Origin: Winogradskyella sp.
GTDB lineage: Bacteria > Bacteroidota > Bacteroidia > Flavobacteriales > Flavobacteriaceae
Assembly (NCBI RefSeq): GCF_003712105.1
Contig: NZ_RHLG01000001.1
Location: 496,001 to 560,000 of the forward strand
Length of the DNA: 64,000 nucleotides
Direction of reading: 5' to 3'
The position numbers were made by a program, and so were the translations under genes. The notes beneath the pieces are model-generated. The model did no database searches, was not told the origin of the DNA, and was given only the letters and a program-made list of their open reading frames with translations. Positions 62,183 to 64,000 of this stretch are shown here, in pieces. The first letter of the stretch is position 1. Every line of letters begins with the position of its first letter.

Positions 62183-62697
62183 TATATGCTTTCGATATGA
62201 ACAACTTTAATTTTAACCGTTTTACCCATTACTAAACTACCGCCACCGACATCAAAATCCCTACGATTAATTTCGAATTCTGAACTAATTTTCCGTTTGC
62301 TATTGGTTTTGGACACAGTAATCGGAATCGTAATAAGTTTTGTTTTCCCTTTTATCATCAAATTAGCTTTTACTGTATATGAGTTTGAAGACTTCTTATT
62401 TATGGTTTTGCTAATAAGTGTAATTTTCGGGTGGTTTTTAATGTTGAAATAATCCTCTTCTAACAGATGTTCATCTCTGCTGTTAATACCTGTTTCTATA
62501 GACTTAACAGTGATTTCACCACGTATAGATTCTAGGGTGTTTGAAGTGTCAAATTTTGAAGTAATTGAAAAGGTATTGAAATGCCCATCGACATTTACGC
62601 CCAGGTTTTTAATTATAAAATCTACCCGTGAGTTGTCTTGCGAAAACCCCCAATTAAAGGCAAATACAAGCAGGGCTAATAGTTGAATCTTCTTCAT
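62182..62697 (-). CDS. YceI-family periplasmic protein
   Basis: 171 residues with a signal peptide (KKIQLLALLVFAFNWGFSQ) and a YceI lipocalin-like barrel (VDFIIKNLGVNVDGHF, INSRDEHLLEEDYFN). YceI proteins bind polyisoprenoid or amide lipids. As the first gene of the operon with a lipid exporter at its end, it could carry the lipid product across the periplasm (inference). Confidence 0.87.
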   Translation of the reverse strand: MKKIQLLALLVFAFNWGFSQDNSRVDFIIKNLGVNVDGHFNTFSITSKFDTSNTLESIRGEITVKSIETGINSRDEHLLEEDYFNIKNHPKITLISKTINKKSSNSYTVKANLMIKGKTKLITIPITVSKTNSKRKISSEFEINRRDFDVGGGSLVMGKTVKIKVVHIESI

Positions 62698-62753
62698 TTC
62701 TTTTTAGCCTCAAGGTACACAGAATTATACAATCTATTCTGCGTTTAACATAT

Positions 62754-63203
62754 TTATAAAACTTGTTCTATTTTGAATGTTTGACCTCTAAACGAAATTG
62801 TATCGTTTACTTTTTTAGATATAAGCAGTTTTCCTATCGGAGTTGCTAACGAAATGGCATAAAAACTTTCGTCTTTAAATTTAATTTCTCCAGCACTTAT
62901 AGCAATAAAGTAATTACCATTTGTTGTTTTTACAACACTTCCTAAAGCAACTACATCGTTCGTGGTTTTTGGGTTAATTCGTTGTAATAATTCAATTTGT
63001 TTTTGAAGCTCTGCTAGTTGCTGTCCTGCTTTTTCTCTTTCAAGCTGCAGCATTGCTCGACCTGTTTCATGTTTATCGCCAGCAGTACTTTTAGTTTCGG
63101 ATTGTAATGCATTTTGAACATTTGCAATTGTTTTTTGAATAACCTTTAAGCGTTGGTTTAAAATATCTTGGCACTGATTGTATAATTGATTTTTTAATTC
63201 CAT
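62754..63203 (-). CDS. GreA/GreB-like C-terminal domain protein
   Basis: 149 residues: an N-terminal coiled coil (QLYNQCQDILNQRLKVIQKTI ... EREKAGQQLAELQKQ) and a C-terminal FKBP-like domain (residues about 85-149, ALGSVVKTTNGNYFIAIS, ISLATPIGKLLISKKVND) of the Gre type. Homologues in Flavobacteriia are sometimes named 3-oxoacyl-ACP synthase, for which I see no support (no Cys/His active site). Binding to RNA polymerase is possible. 3 nt downstream of the next gene. Confidence 0.72.
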   Translation of the reverse strand: MELKNQLYNQCQDILNQRLKVIQKTIANVQNALQSETKSTAGDKHETGRAMLQLEREKAGQQLAELQKQIELLQRINPKTTNDVVALGSVVKTTNGNYFIAISAGEIKFKDESFYAISLATPIGKLLISKKVNDTISFRGQTFKIEQVL

Positions 63204-63206
63204 TGG

Positions 63207-64000
63207 TCAAAGCAAATTACCCAAATCTCTACCAACCAAGCTTCCAATAGCTACTCCCATGCCGCCTAAACGCACACCACAGTATACATTGTTGCTTAAC
63301 TGTTTTAGAATAGGTTTCTTTTGAGTGCCAACACCCATTATGCCAGACCAGTAATGATCTATTTTAACATCATGATTTGGTAAAATTGTAGTTGCCAAAA
63401 GCTCTTTTAGTTTGTTTTTTACAATTTCGGTTTGTCCAAAATCGGTGGTTTCTTCGGTCTTAAAATCTAGGTTTCGCCCACCACCAAGCAAAATTCTATT
63501 ATCGATATTTCTGAAATAATAATAGCCTCTATCTAAATGAAACGTTCCTTTTATATTTAAGTTTTCAATAGGTTCCGTTATGAGAACTTGTGCTCGTGCA
63601 GGTTTTACATTTTCATCTAATAACTTTGATGCAAAACCATTAGTGGCAATCAATAATTTTGCTGTTGTAAATTCGAATTCTCTTGTTTTGAGTTTAACGG
63701 AATTTACATCTTCAGAAAATGATTCAACTTCGATTGCATTTAAGATTTTGATGTTATTGTCTTGAACTAATTTAATCAGAGACAGCATCATTTTTCCTGT
63801 ATCTAGTTGGCCTTCAAACTGATTAAAACTGATTTTAGAATTCACATTTTGAAAACCAAAGCTGTTATCCTTAAAGTGAAAAACATCAGAGTTGAAAATA
63901 GGTTGCAGCAGCTTATTTATATAGTCCTTTTTATGCACACATTCTTTATAAAGCACTTCATCTTCCTCCGAAAACAATTCATAACCACCAAGTTCGTGAT
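63207..64000 (-). CDS. FAD-dependent oxidoreductase (DAO family), 5' partial
   Basis: The frame remains open to the right window edge, so the N-terminus with the FAD-binding GxGxxG is missing. The visible part has DAO features: LLIATNGFASKLL, HLDRGYYYFRNIDNRILLGGGR, and a final GVRLGGMGVAIGSLVGRDLGNLL typical of the FAD-binding C-terminus. Substrate unknown. It is upstream of the GreA-like gene on the same strand. Confidence 0.8.
   Translation of the reverse strand, partial: HELGGYELFSEEDEVLYKECVHKKDYINKLLQPIFNSDVFHFKDNSFGFQNVNSKISFNQFEGQLDTGKMMLSLIKLVQDNNIKILNAIEVESFSEDVNSVKLKTREFEFTTAKLLIATNGFASKLLDENVKPARAQVLITEPIENLNIKGTFHLDRGYYYFRNIDNRILLGGGRNLDFKTEETTDFGQTEIVKNKLKELLATTILPNHDVKIDHYWSGIMGVGTQKKPILKQLSNNVYCGVRLGGMGVAIGSLVGRDLGNLL

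Noticed and set aside
62754..63203. 3-oxoacyl-ACP synthase as a label for this gene
   Set aside because: No condensing-enzyme motifs and far too short; coiled coil plus Gre-type C-terminal domain explains it better.

Overview
The window is AT-rich chromosomal DNA from a member of the Flavobacteriia, probably a marine Flavobacteriaceae of the Winogradskyella/Psychroserpens/Olleya type. This is inferred from a type IX secretion C-terminal sorting domain, a PorE-like OmpA protein, tandem OmpA/TSP3 porins, an IPExxxVDY protein, Bacteroidota-type promoters (TTTG, about 20 nt, TAnnTTTG) and the scarcity of Shine-Dalgarno sites. I see no CRISPR array, insertion sequence, prophage or rRNA; there is one tRNA (Ala-GGC).

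Layout. 1-9 kb: the end of a PorE-like gene, CYTH protein, a secreted T9SS cargo protein, a secreted protein with five 39-residue tandem repeats, dinB, a VOC protein, a PD40 lipoprotein, and a polysaccharide deacetylase/formyltransferase pair. 9-13.4 kb (minus): acpP-fabF-rnc-IPExxxVDY-pyk. 13.5-18.5 kb (plus): purN, RNase H, START protein, PfkB kinase, long amidophosphoribosyltransferase. 18.5-18.9 kb: a gene-free stretch with two copies of a promoter-hairpin-terminator RNA unit. 18.9-30.7 kb: sod, an AddA-like helicase and AddB-like nuclease separated by kbl and two OmpA paralogues, a hydrolase, tRNA-Ala. 30.7-49 kb: mixed housekeeping genes (Usp, GNAT, MATE, queD, lpxH, MFS, recJ, OsmC, AhpD-like, UDG, rsmI, DoxX, tdk, alr, mscL, asd, prolyl oligopeptidase, ABC ATPase).

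49-53.6 kb is the most striking accessory region. A 760-bp leader carries two successive promoter/mini-ORF/terminator units. It precedes a tight five-gene operon: a very basic unknown protein, an RtcB-family RNA ligase, a nucleotidyltransferase-fold protein, a PrfH-type GGQ release factor and a TPR protein. The RtcB-PrfH pairing suggests repair of cleaved RNA coupled to release of stalled ribosomes. The NTase, the basic protein and the leader look like additions whose roles are unknown to me.

53.6-62.7 kb (minus) is a ten-gene operon: YceI, flavoprotein, SAM methyltransferase, type III polyketide synthase, enoyl-reductase-like SDR, FabZ-like dehydratase, ketosynthase, ACP, phosphopantetheinyl transferase and an HAE3/MMPL RND exporter. 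It reads as a dedicated acyl-chain builder feeding a type III PKS whose product is methylated, oxidised and exported: a phenolic-lipid or pyrone-lipid pathway. A GreA/B-like protein and a flavin oxidoreductase cut by the window edge follow.
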